From contig NZ_QUFB01000012.1 of the NCBI RefSeq assembly GCF_003478335.1, forward strand, positions 1-64,000: DNA of 64,000 nt, written 5' to 3'. The notes under the pieces were generated by a model. The model was given only the letters and a program-made list of their open reading frames with translations, was not told the DNA's origin and made no database searches. Shown here piece after piece: positions 1-9,300 of the stretch; position 1 is the stretch's first letter, and each line of letters begins with the position of its first letter. The stretch comes from Clostridium sp. AM49-4BH (GTDB lineage Bacteria > Bacillota > Clostridia > Lachnospirales > Lachnospiraceae). A program made the translations under genes and the position numbers.

Positions 1-443
1 TGTCCCGGTTTAGCAAGGTATCATCCATTTTTGGACGGGACGCTTTCGCTACGATGCGCTACGTCACGTTACTTAATGTCTCTGAAATACGAGACATAAG
101 TAACGACGAGCGCAAAGTCCCTTTCAAAAATGATGAATACCTTGCTTCCGGGACCTCGAGTTTCCGACAGGCATGTAAATCAATCATCAGAGACAACAAA
201 ATCTAGAAATCACTTTGAAAAAGAGCAAAACCAGCGTTTTGCTCTACAAGAATTGCTGAAGCAATTCTTGGCGATGTCACGCTACATAACAGCAATTTCC
301 TATCAACTGAAAACTAATTGCGGCAAAGCAATTGCTATAGTTTCTTGATGGCAGGACTCACTATATAGCGGCTGCAAAATATAATTAGACCATCGACATA
401 ATAAGCAATATGTGGTTTGGGCAAGAACTTCCGGTATGGGAAG
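1..443. repeat. Giant-palindrome element, copy A (left part outside window)
   Basis: Right-hand and central part of the long inverted-repeat element seen in full at 41711-42262 and 62951-63507. It ends in the terminal motif ggtatgggaag at 433-443. The window begins inside its left arm. A smaller repeat (218-302) is inserted in its right arm. The short open frame that crosses it is not considered a gene. Confidence 0.85.
218..302. repeat. Small palindromic repeat R2, copy 1, nested in copy A
   Basis: About 85 bp made of two hairpins: gcaaaacc/gcgttttgc and agaattgct/agcaattct, followed by a tail reading gtcacgctacataacagcaa. The same unit occurs at 13243-13330 and 26130-26217. In the intact large elements the matching spot has no such sequence, so R2 was inserted here. 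Confidence 0.8.
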
Positions 444-470
444 CTTTAGTTAGGCATTTTTCTGACATTC

Positions 471-514
471 AAAAGGGCATTACAGGATCCTACGTGGAAA
501 CTGTAATGCCTTTT
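471..514 (-). terminator. Terminator after the PurF-like gene
   Basis: Inverted repeat of about 14 bp (aaaagggcattacag with ctgtaatgcctttt) located 37 bp past the stop of the 551-1960 gene on its strand and ending in a T-rich tract on the minus strand. Confidence 0.75.
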
Positions 515-550
515 CATTATGTTTCGATTTTTTGTTGTCTGGACAGTCGA

Positions 551-1960
551 TTATTCTTTGCCGTCCCAGCAGTATGTGCAGAGATTTTCTACCGGAATAC
601 CAACAGATTCCAGCATATCATCCAGACGATTATACTGCAGTGAAGTAAATTTCAATTCTTTACGAATTTCCTCGATCATCTGATCATACTTCTCAGAGTT
701 TGGATCGGTATATTGCTGCAATACCTCATTTGGCACCTCATCCGTTCCCTCCAATTTTGCGATCACACGTCGTGTAATCAGATCCATTTCGGAAGAGGAA
801 CGCGAAAAGTTCAAATACTTGCAGCCATATACTAACGGTGGACACGCCGGACGGATGTGTACTTCTTTCGCACCACTTTCATATAAAAATTCCGTTGTCT
901 CACGAAGCTGTGTTCCACGCACAATAGAATCATCGATCAGCAACAGCTTTTTATCCTTGATCAATTCATGAACAGCGATCAGTTTCATCTTGGCGATCAA
1001 ATTACGCTGGCTCTGGATCGTTGGCATAAATGAACGTGGCCATGTAGGAGTGTATTTAATAAATGGTCTGGAAAATGGAATGCCGGACTCATTGGAGTAA
1101 CCGACCGCATGTGCGATTCCAGAATCCGGTACACCTGCTACAATATCCGGTTTGACATTATCACGTTTTGCCAGGCATGCACCACAACGATAGCGCATTT
1201 CCTCAACGCTGACTCCCTCATAGGAACTGGACGGATAACCATAGTATACCCATAAGAAGGTGCAGATCTTCATATCTTTGCCCGGAGCAACTAACGTTTT
1301 GACGCCCTCTGTGGTAATGACGTCAATCTCTCCAGGACCAAGTTCTTTATAATCATGATAGCCCAAATTACGATACGCAAAATCCTCAAACGTCACACAA
1401 TACGCATTTTCCTTTTGTCCAATTACGATTGGTGTACGTCCATACTTATCTCTGGCCGCATAAATTCCTTTCGGCGTCAGCAGCATCAAAGTCAGAGAGC
1501 CATCGATCGTCTCAAGCGCATAACGAATACCATCGATCAGATTCTCCTTTTGATTGATCAGGGCAGCTACTAATTCTGTTGCATTAATGTCACCGCCACT
1601 CATCTCCAGGAAATGTGCATGGCCCTTATCAAAAATATCCTGAACGATCTCATCAATATTATTGATCTTACTTACCGTTGTAATTGCATACGTTCCGTGA
1701 TGAGAACGCACGATCAACGGCTGTGGCTCATAATCGGAAATACAGCCAATTCCCATATTTCCTTTCATTTCCTGCACATCTTTGTCAAACTTTGTACGAA
1801 ATGGGGAGTTCTCGATATTATGGATTGAACGATCGAATCCATTCTCTCCGTATACTGCTAAGCCTCCTCGTCTCGTACCTAAATGTGAATGATAATCTGT
1901 TCCAAAAAACAGGTCAAACAAACAATCTTCTTTGGACACCACACCAAAAAATCCGCCCAT
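551..1960 (-). CDS. PurF-like amidophosphoribosyltransferase lacking the N-terminal cysteine
   Basis: 469-residue protein with the two-part layout of glutamine PRPP amidotransferase: an Ntn-type glutaminase-like half (about 1-230) and a PRTase half with the PRPP loop LLLIDDSIVRGTQLRET (about residues 348-364). True PurF begins Met-Cys and uses that cysteine as nucleophile after processing. Here the protein starts MGGFFGVV, so the nucleophile is replaced by glycine. It may be ammonia-dependent, regulatory, or act on another substrate. Such cysteine-less paralogues are, to my knowledge, present in other Clostridia beside a normal purF. No purine gene is adjacent. It is a single-gene unit with a terminator at 471-514. 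Confidence 0.8.
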   Translation of the reverse strand: MGGFFGVVSKEDCLFDLFFGTDYHSHLGTRRGGLAVYGENGFDRSIHNIENSPFRTKFDKDVQEMKGNMGIGCISDYEPQPLIVRSHHGTYAITTVSKINNIDEIVQDIFDKGHAHFLEMSGGDINATELVAALINQKENLIDGIRYALETIDGSLTLMLLTPKGIYAARDKYGRTPIVIGQKENAYCVTFEDFAYRNLGYHDYKELGPGEIDVITTEGVKTLVAPGKDMKICTFLWVYYGYPSSSYEGVSVEEMRYRCGACLAKRDNVKPDIVAGVPDSGIAHAVGYSNESGIPFSRPFIKYTPTWPRSFMPTIQSQRNLIAKMKLIAVHELIKDKKLLLIDDSIVRGTQLRETTEFLYESGAKEVHIRPACPPLVYGCKYLNFSRSSSEMDLITRRVIAKLEGTDEVPNEVLQQYTDPNSEKYDQMIEEIRKELKFTSLQYNRLDDMLESVGIPVENLCTYCWDGKE

Positions 1961-2145
1961 AAAATGCCTTCCTTTCTAAACACGTCTTGTGTACTTTACT
2001 ACCGATTCCTCATTTTCATTGCTGGCATCTTTTGATACCACACACAGCACTCATTATTTTATCAATTCATATAGTCAGTTGCAAGACCTATTTTTAAGAA
2101 GCACTACCTAACCAATCCTATCAAATATGCAGATTTTCTATTCCA

Positions 2146-2199
2146 TAAAAATAACGGCATTGTATATTGCTTTCGCAATATACAATGCCGTTATTTTTA
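2146..2199 (-). terminator. Terminator of tmRNA
   Basis: Perfect long stem: cggcattgtatattg, loop ctttcg, caatatacaatgccg, flanked by A and T runs. It lies about 75 bp beyond the 3' end of tmRNA. Confidence 0.85.
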
Positions 2200-2274
2200 C
2201 TTCCAGCGATATACTAAACAAAATATATTCCTATATACGATAATATCGAACGGAGAGTTCGACTTGTTTAGCTT

Positions 2275-2618
2275 TAGTGGAGCTGCGGGGAGTCGAACCC
2301 CGGTCCGAACCCAGATTCAATGTACTTCTACTGTCATAGTCAGTGTTTTAACATTCCCTCCAAGCAGCGCCCACTAACAGGCTATGCTCTTTAGTAGCTT
2401 CATAGATTTTCCGTCATCGCAAAGCTTTGACAACGGAGTGTCCCGCAGGTATGACACCGGCTACCTTAGCGGCGGGGCGCTAAGACCGATGAGCTGCGCT
2501 TAGGCAGCTAATGCTAAATTATCTTCAGCGTTTAATTTTAAATCGAACTTTTTACGTGGTGTCCGACCACGGACAGCTTCTCCATCTGCAGTGAGCCCGT
2601 CGAAACCAGTACAACCCC
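2275..2618 (-). ncRNA. ssrA: tmRNA (SsrA)
   Basis: On the minus strand the 5' end reads ggggttgtactggtttcgac and the 3' end ggttcgactccccgcagctc, which pair as the tRNA-like acceptor stem (GGGGTTG with CAGCTCC, two G-U pairs) and contain the T-arm GGTTCGAC. The internal frame gives a tag ending in EDNLALAA followed by TAA, the usual ALAA-type degradation signal that targets rescued peptides to ClpXP. Length of about 344 nt fits bacterial tmRNA. The terminal CCA is not encoded. The 3' boundary is approximate to a few bases. Confidence 0.95.
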
Positions 2619-2687
2619 TTGTTGTAACCGGTAGATGCGCTATATAAAACGCTCACCAAAATGTTTCTGCTAACATTACGTTATGCA

Positions 2688-2716
2688 AATATAACACTTT
2701 TTATACCATCTGTCAA
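2688..2716 (-). promoter_or_regulatory. SigA-type promoter for ssrA
   Basis: TTGACA (2711-2716) and TATATT (2688-2693) on the minus strand with a 17-bp spacer, about 70 bp upstream of the mature tmRNA 5' end, which is normally made by RNase P processing. Confidence 0.7.
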
Positions 2717-2823
2717 GAATACATCGTCCCCTTTTGCTCCTTTTCCAATAATTATGTGCTTATCTCACAACACTCTACTTTCCCTATAGATATCTTTAAG
2801 TACAATTTTCAGCAAGTACAAAC

Positions 2824-3465
2824 TCATACTTTTCTCACCACACAATGCATCCGCATCCCTTTCCGGATCTCACACGATTCTACTTTTAATCCTGCTTTTT
2901 GACAGCACTCCTCTATCACACTCCGTCTGGCAATTTTCACATCACCATGTCCACACAGGTTTGCTAACGGAACTTCGATGTTATCCATAAACCAAAGCAG
3001 CAGTCTATTATTGCTTGACGCATCACGCAAAATCAATCTGCCACCCGGACGAAGACATCTTTGCACACTGTCAAAAAACGCCTGTGGATTTGGATAATGG
3101 TGAAAACTGTTCGAGCAAATAATGCTATCAAAGGAATTATCTTCAAATGGAAAGTTCTCGCAATCACCCACGACAAATGTAGCATTGGGAATATTCTTCT
3201 TTTGCGCTTGCTCGATCATTGCCGGTGTTAGATCCAGACCCGTATAATGCTGCTCCGGATATTTTTCTGACAACAGTGAGATCATTGGCGCCGGACCACA
3301 TCCGGCATCCAGTAAATCCACAAATGGTTCCCTCTCCAGCTCTGCCATAATATCTGGATAATCTTTTTTGCACATCTCATAAATGCCGGCTTTGTCGCCT
3401 TCATATATGCCGGCCGCTTTGGTAAACTCCTTGATTGACAGTTTCTTATATTCTTCGTTCGTCAT
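2824..3465 (-). CDS. Class I SAM-dependent methyltransferase
   Basis: 213 residues with a Methyltransf_11-type Rossmann fold. Motif I is LLDAGCGPAPMISLL (about 51-65), then LDLTPAMIEQA (motif II), GDCENFPFEDNSFDSIICSN (motif III region) and LRPGGRLILRD (motif IV/V). It transfers a methyl group from S-adenosylmethionine to an unknown acceptor. The motifs resemble UbiE/arsenite/small-molecule methyltransferases but give no substrate. It is monocistronic, with GAAGGAATATG at the start providing a good ribosome site. Confidence 0.85.
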   Translation of the reverse strand: MTNEEYKKLSIKEFTKAAGIYEGDKAGIYEMCKKDYPDIMAELEREPFVDLLDAGCGPAPMISLLSEKYPEQHYTGLDLTPAMIEQAQKKNIPNATFVVGDCENFPFEDNSFDSIICSNSFHHYPNPQAFFDSVQRCLRPGGRLILRDASSNNRLLLWFMDNIEVPLANLCGHGDVKIARRSVIEECCQKAGLKVESCEIRKGMRMHCVVRKV

Positions 3466-3516
3466 ATTCCTTCTCCTTACTCTGTGGTTAGTTTTTACTA
3501 ACTCGTTATTTTAAGA

Positions 3517-3544
3517 AAAGCCGTGCATCCACACACGGCTGATT
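3517..3544. terminator. Orphan hairpin with A and T flanks
   Basis: aaaagccgtg and cacacggct form a stem of about 7-8 bp with T residues following on both strands. It lies upstream of the methyltransferase. Nothing codes between here and 3776 except this hairpin and the one at 3681-3724. Confidence 0.45.
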
Positions 3545-3680
3545 TTCCACATTTTAGCACAAAAAGAAACGACTGACAAGAGACCAATTATGATAACTCT
3601 CTTTTCATCGCAATAATCTGACGAATGCGGCGATCCGAATAGCCATACATCCTAGATTTGTATGAATTCGATATGAAATA

Positions 3681-3724
3681 AAAACGACAGAAACAAGTTC
3701 TTTACCACTTATCTCTGTCGTTTA
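3681..3724 (-). terminator. Terminator after the DUF6465-like gene
   Basis: aaaacgacagaa pairs with tctctgtcgttt, 52 bp past the stop of the gene at 3776-4238, with T-rich flanks. Confidence 0.65.
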
Positions 3725-3775
3725 CTATGTACAACATTTCGTACACGATTCAATTTCTATAAATGAATGACCAAA

Positions 3776-4238
3776 TTAAAACTCAACATATTTTCCTTCT
3801 GCTTTATCATTGATAACATAGTATGCTTTACGCTCTACCGGATCAATATAAACACGCAGGGATTTGATAGCTCCAACACGATGACCCTCAGCCTTATATA
3901 CCTCATGGATCTTCTCAATAATGGAGCTGTCTTAAACTGCTCACCATTAAACTCAACAAATACTTCCTGTATTTTCTCTACCGGTTTCTTAACAGTTTTC
4001 TTTCTAGCTTTCTTGTCTTCTTCTCTGCCACTTTCTCTTCTGCCTTCTTTACTGTCTCTTTCACAGCCGGCTTAACTTCTGCCTTAGCAGCAGGCTTTTC
4101 CTCTGTCTTCTTAACAGGTGCCGGTGCTGCAGCTTTCACCTCAGGTTTCTTAGCTGCTACTGCCTTCATTGCAGTCTCTACAGATGTGTTTTTAGCTGGT
4201 GCTTTGGTCTGTGTTGCTTTCTTAATTGTCTTAGCCAT
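3776..4238 (-). CDS. DUF6465-like Ala/Lys-rich protein, frame broken twice
   Basis: The start is ATG at 4238 after GGGAGAAG. Residues 1 to about 75 are a low-complexity K/A/E/P-rich tail (MAKTIKKATQTKAP...). The C-terminal half reads VFVEFNGEQFKTA, then EKIHEVYKAEGHRVGAIKSL, then YVINDKAEGKYVEF before TAA at 3776, which I recognise as the small DUF6465-type domain of Lachnospiraceae; its function is unknown. The pieces lie in three frames. One base appears missing near 4015 (expected GG, found G) and another near 3925 (expected TT, found T). Restoring both gives one protein of about 154 residues. These may be sequencing errors rather than decay. Confidence 0.65.
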
Positions 4239-4466
4239 TTTTCTTCTCCCTTTCATAAATAAATCAATCAAAGAATTTATACATTTACTAACGCTTACAA
4301 TGGCAAGTTTATACCCAACAGAGCGCAGTTGCAAGGGATTTTTAAAATTTTGTTAGTTCTGTATACTTTTTTACTTATTTTTGTCATTTTTTATTCAATT
4401 TGCAATACAAAAATAACGAATTAAGAAACATTTTTCCAAAGCACCCGTTAAAGCCTTAACATTTCA

Positions 4467-4823
4467 CTAATCTTTCATCTTCGGTTTGAATATGAGAGAA
4501 CCCAAATATCCAAAAATTAACGCTGCAGATACTCCTACTGCACATGCACTAAATCCTCCCTTAAATAAACCAATAAATCCTTCTGCATCTACCGCTTTTT
4601 TTACTCCTTGATATAGGACATTTCCAAAGCCAAGCAATGGAACCGTCGCCCCTGCTCCTGCCCATTTGGCAAATGGCTCGTACACACCGACGGCCCCAAG
4701 TACAGCGCCGCTGCATACCAACAGTACCATAATCCTTCCCGGTAATAGCTTTGTATTATCCATTAATATTTGCACAATAACACATATCAGACCGCCAACA
4801 ATAAACGCCAATATATAATCCAA
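4467..4823 (-). CDS. spoVAE: Stage V sporulation protein AE
   Basis: 118 residues with four hydrophobic segments, matching the short SpoVAE (SpoVAEb) membrane protein. Typical traits are YILAFIVGGLICVIVQIL at the start and GFGNVLYQGVKKAVDAEG in the middle. It belongs to the SpoVA channel that moves dipicolinic acid into the forespore and releases it at germination. It follows spoVAD with a gap of about 410 bp that holds element copy B and AT-rich DNA. The rest of the spoVA genes lie at 29.7-31.4 kb. Confidence 0.9.
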   Translation of the reverse strand: MDYILAFIVGGLICVIVQILMDNTKLLPGRIMVLLVCSGAVLGAVGVYEPFAKWAGAGATVPLLGFGNVLYQGVKKAVDAEGFIGLFKGGFSACAVGVSAALIFGYLGSLIFKPKMKD

Positions 4824-4995
4824 TGTGATACACCTCTTTCCACTAATTTTGCATTCAAGATCATCAAAAATAATGATTTTTTTGTCTATTTTTCATTTCC
4901 CATTTTCCCACTTTACAACCGGGATCTTTTCCTCTAATTTTTTGTTATTTTTGACCCTTTTTATCAAATAATTACCATTAATTTATTGTAATGTT

Positions 4996-5229
4996 ACTCA
5001 AACTTCTCATGCCTTAAATTTTCCACAACCACCTATTTCTTATTATGTCAATGACCACTAAACATTTTGCAGTTACTAAAGATTGACTTCTGCCGTAAGA
5101 GATCTATAGCAATTGCCTTGCCGCATTTTCGTTTTTTAGTGATTTCTTATTTTGTTAAGTCTCTGATGAAATACATGCCTGAAGGAGAGTCAGAGATGTC
5201 CCGGCTTAGCCGTTATGGGAAGTTTGCGT
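4996..5229. repeat. Giant-palindrome element, copy B (internally deleted)
   Basis: Keeps the left arm from actcaaacttctcatgcc up to the tcccggcttagc region, then jumps straight to the right terminal motif gttatgggaagttt. The right arm and loop are deleted. It sits directly against the stop of spoVAD (5234), inside the spoVAD-spoVAE pair. Confidence 0.8.
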
Positions 5230-5233
5230 CATG

Positions 5234-6259
5234 TTAATTAGAAATAAGGGTTTCCAATCTTACGGCGTGTGCAATTCCCGGAATGCTATTACCTTCGTTA
5301 AAACTGACGACTGACAGCAATGCTCCCGTTGGAACAAACAACACTCGTTTCCATTCTCCGATCTCCAACTGTTTCAACACATACCCGGCAAGCATGACCG
5401 CACTGCATCCACAGCCGCTGCCGCCCGCCTGTGCTTGTGCATCCCTGCCATATATCTCGATACCACAATCAATATAACGATCTGCAATATCATACCCTTC
5501 TGACCGCAAAATGTCGATTAAAATATCTTTGCCAACCATCCCCAGATCTCCTGTAATGATCTGGTCATACTCTGACGGATCTGTTCCGAAATCTTTGAAA
5601 TGTGCTGCGACCACCGATGCGGCTGCAGGAGCCATACAGGCACCCATGTTCATCGTATCTTTCACACCATAATCAACGATTTTTCCGGTCGTAATCCCGG
5701 TAATTTTGGCCATTCCCTGTTTCTGATCCCCTTTACATATCACAACGGCTCCACTTCCTGTCACCGTCCAAGTCGAGGCTTTAGGACGCTGATTTGCATA
5801 GCCTAGCGGAAAACGAAATTGTTTTTCAGCACTGGCAAAATGGCTGGAAGTCATTGCAAGTACATAATCTGCGAATCCACCTTCTACAAGCATAGAACCG
5901 ATCCCGATGGATTCTCCCATCGTTGAACAGGCTCCATACACACCAAACAACGGTTTATCAAATCCTGCTAAACCAAAAGAAGACGCCATAAGCTGTCCCA
6001 GGAGATCGCCCGCCACAATGTAACGGATTGCCTCTTTACCACAGCCTGCTTTTTGAATAGCAAGTTCTGCGGCACGCTCCTGAAGTCTGCCTTCTGCGTC
6101 TTCCCATGTATCTCCACCAACCTTAGGGTCTGACTCGATCTGGTCAAATACATCACCAAATGGGCCATCCCCTTCCTTTTGCCCTACTACAGATGCAGCA
6201 GCGCAAATGATCGGTGGCTCTTCAAATTTCACACTTTGTATTCCCTGCTGTTTCTTCAA
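5234..6259 (-). CDS. spoVAD: Stage V sporulation protein AD
   Basis: About 341 residues if started at TTG 6259, which aligns with the start of Bacillus subtilis SpoVAD (MKLTGKQ...) and follows GAAAGGTGTGATGTAGG. A longer frame from TTG 6292 is also open. It has a thiolase-like fold with GACSTMGESIGIGSMLVEGG, the TSSHFASAEKQFRFPLGY block and VTGSGAVV, all typical of the family. SpoVAD binds dipicolinic acid and is part of the SpoVA transport complex in the spore inner membrane. It stands upstream of spoVAE but is 23 kb from spoVAA-AB-AC. Confidence 0.9.
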   Translation of the reverse strand: MKKQQGIQSVKFEEPPIICAAASVVGQKEGDGPFGDVFDQIESDPKVGGDTWEDAEGRLQERAAELAIQKAGCGKEAIRYIVAGDLLGQLMASSFGLAGFDKPLFGVYGACSTMGESIGIGSMLVEGGFADYVLAMTSSHFASAEKQFRFPLGYANQRPKASTWTVTGSGAVVICKGDQKQGMAKITGITTGKIVDYGVKDTMNMGACMAPAAASVVAAHFKDFGTDPSEYDQIITGDLGMVGKDILIDILRSEGYDIADRYIDCGIEIYGRDAQAQAGGSGCGCSAVMLAGYVLKQLEIGEWKRVLFVPTGALLSVVSFNEGNSIPGIAHAVRLETLISN

Positions 6260-6399
6260 ACCTACATCACACCTTTCTCTGTTTTCGCTCAATGCAGTAT
6301 TGCCTTACAATTGCAGATACCCAGCTCTTTACAAGAAAGTATTTCCGATATAGTTTTTTTTATTCGAGTTTTGCTGACAACACGCGTTTTTTTGTTCCT

Positions 6400-9300
6400 T
6401 TATTTATCCTCATCCATCAAATTGCTCTCGTCTCCAAGGTCAATCTTTTTCATCTTTCTGCGATAGAAGATATCGTAAAATACCGGAACAATAAACAATG
6501 TCATAAGCGTTGCATACAGCAATCCTCCGATCGTTACGATCGCCATACCACGAGACATCTGTGCACTGGTGTCTGTGCTAAATACCATCGTTGACATAGC
6601 AAGAACTGTCGTAAGCGCCGTCATTAAGATCGGGCGCATACGGGTAACCCCTGTTTCCACCAATGCGTCTTTTTTGGCTACGCCATCCAGACGAAGCTGG
6701 TTGACATAATCTACAAACACAATACCATTGTTTACAACGACACCGGCCAATACCAAGAATCCCATCATTGACATAACAGACAATTCCTCGCCTGCGATCA
6801 AAAGACCAAGCAATCCACCGGTGAATGCAAGCGGTATTGTAAGCAACACGATAAACGGCGACAAAAGTCCTTGGAACTGCGCTACCATGATCAGATAAAT
6901 GAATAAGATAGCAAGCGAGATCATAAGGAGCATGTTTTTCATCATCTCATTATTTGTCTCGCTCTCACCGGAGATCTTCACATCGTAGCCATCCGGCGTT
7001 TCGTATTTGTCAATCTGCTTCTGCAGATCACGGCTAAGCAATGTTGCATTTTCGCCATCCTTAACCGATGCCGTTACCGAGATCATGTTTGAAAGGTTTT
7101 CACGTTTTAACGTTGTCAGGCTCTTCGCCTCTTTCACATCCGCAAATTCTTTCAGCTTATGAGTCTCTTTCTTCTGCTTGCCCTGATCGTCCGTTACTGT
7201 CGTTTCAAACTTATAGGACAGTAGGTTGTTCGTCTTTAATTCATCACGATCATCGACAAGTTTGACCTTGTAATCCTGATCATCCACCGTGATCGTTGTC
7301 GCTTCTTTATCCGTGGATAATTTACCGGACAGCTCTTGGAAGACCTGCGCTACCGTAAGTCCATAGCGCATCGCCTTATCTTTATTCACACTGACAACAA
7401 GTTCTTTTTTGCCCTCTTCCTGCCCATTGGTAATATCCTCGTACTTGTCAGTTTTCTCGAGCATTTTCATCACATCTTCGCTGATCTTTTCTAACTTCGT
7501 TGTGTCCTTGCCGTAAATATCGACCTGCACACCAGATGCCATCATACTCGACATATCCATATTTGATTCGGATACAGAATAATCATCCAACTTCTTCTTG
7601 CTCAGAATCTTTTCGATCTTAGCTGCTATCTCTTTATTTTGATTAGCATACTCTTCATCCAAAATGATCATTGCATTAAAAGACTTGCTGGTTCCGCCGC
7701 CCGTCGAAATCCCCATCATGGACGAATTATCTCCCATCAATGCTCCAACCGTCTTAACACCTTTGATCTTACGCACTTCCCCGGCAATCTCATCTGACAA
7801 TGCGTAATCCTGCTCGGTCGATGTTTTTTCCGGCATCGTATAGGAATAGGACATCTGCTCACTGCCCATTTCCGGCATAAATACAATTCCCATCTGTGTC
7901 ACTTTCCAAACAGAAAAACCAAGTAAAAATACGGCGATCAAGATTGGAACCGCTTTCCATTTCAAGCAGAACCGCAAAATCTTTTCATAAGCCACCTGAA
8001 CAGCATGGAAGAATCGATGCTTTCGATTTGGCTCCTTACGCAAAAGTGTCGCACCCATTGTTGGTACAACAGTCAACGCAACGATCAAACTTGCACTCAA
8101 ACTGTAAGCGATCGTCAAACACATATCCTGCATGGTCTGACGAGTAATACCATCCGTAAAGATGATCGGCAGGAATACGCAGATTGTCGTAAGCGTTGAT
8201 GCAAAAATAGCCCCTGCCACTTGATTGGCTCCCATCACTGCTGCACGTGCCGCTGAAACTCCTTTTCCTCGTAATCGATAGATATTTTCAATGACGACGA
8301 TCGAGTTATCAACCAGCATACCAATACCCAATGCCAAACCGGACAAAGAGATCATATTCAGCGTTATGTTCGTAAAGTACATAAGCACAATGGCAAACAG
8401 TACGCTAAGCGGAATGCTGAAAGCAACGACTACCGTAGGACGGATATCCTGTAAAAACAGGAATAATACTACGATTGCTAATAATGCTCCCCACAACAAG
8501 TTAGAAATAACGGAGTCAACGATCATTTTGATATAATCACCTTGATCCATTAACTTTGTGAAGTGCAGACCATCATATTTTTGTTCCAGTTCTTTCATGC
8601 TCTTGGCACAGTTTTTGGACACCGTAGACGTTCCTGCTGTACTCGCTTTGGAAACACCGATAATGATCGCATCGTTACCATTTAATTTTGCATAAGAATC
8701 TGCACTATTATTTACTACTGTTATATCCGCTACATCCTGCAGGCGAACATTTCCGATATCTTTCATATGGCAGAGCAGCGTCTTTTTGAGGGCGTCAATG
8801 CTCTTATACTGATCTCCTACCTTGAGCAAATACTGTGTCTTATCTTCATTAATGTATCCTGCCGGCATCGAAAAGTTTTCCGCCGTCAAAATACCTGCCA
8901 GTGTCTCCTTCGTCAACATCTGATCAAGATTCGCTTTTTTGAGCGCCTCTTTCTTGGAGTTATGGAAGGATTTCTTCGCATTATCTAACTCCTTTTCACT
9001 ATTTTCCAAAGTCGATTTTGCGGATGCCATCTGTGCATTGGCAGAACCAAACGCCGCGGCCGCTGTGATCTTACCGGTTTCAACTTTCTCGTATTGACTC
9101 TCCGCCTTACTGATAGACTTTGTCACTTGCTTTACGACCGCTTGTGCGGCTGCGATCTCAGTCTTTAAGTTCGCAAGCTCTGTATCGATCTGCGGGATAC
9201 GAGTTTCTACAATATCGTACAGGGATTTCAGACTCTTCTTTGTCATCGACTTGGCAATCTTACTCTGTCCCTGTGTTTTGAGCATGTTTTTGTAAGCCGT

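Noticed and set aside
130..348. Open frame across element copy A and the nested repeat
   Set aside because: It runs through two repeat families, has no ribosome site and no resemblance to the frames in other copies.
3767..4075. Plus-strand frame of 102 codons
   Set aside because: Antisense to the DUF6465-like gene; its length follows from the low-complexity Lys/Ala/Glu coding on the other strand.
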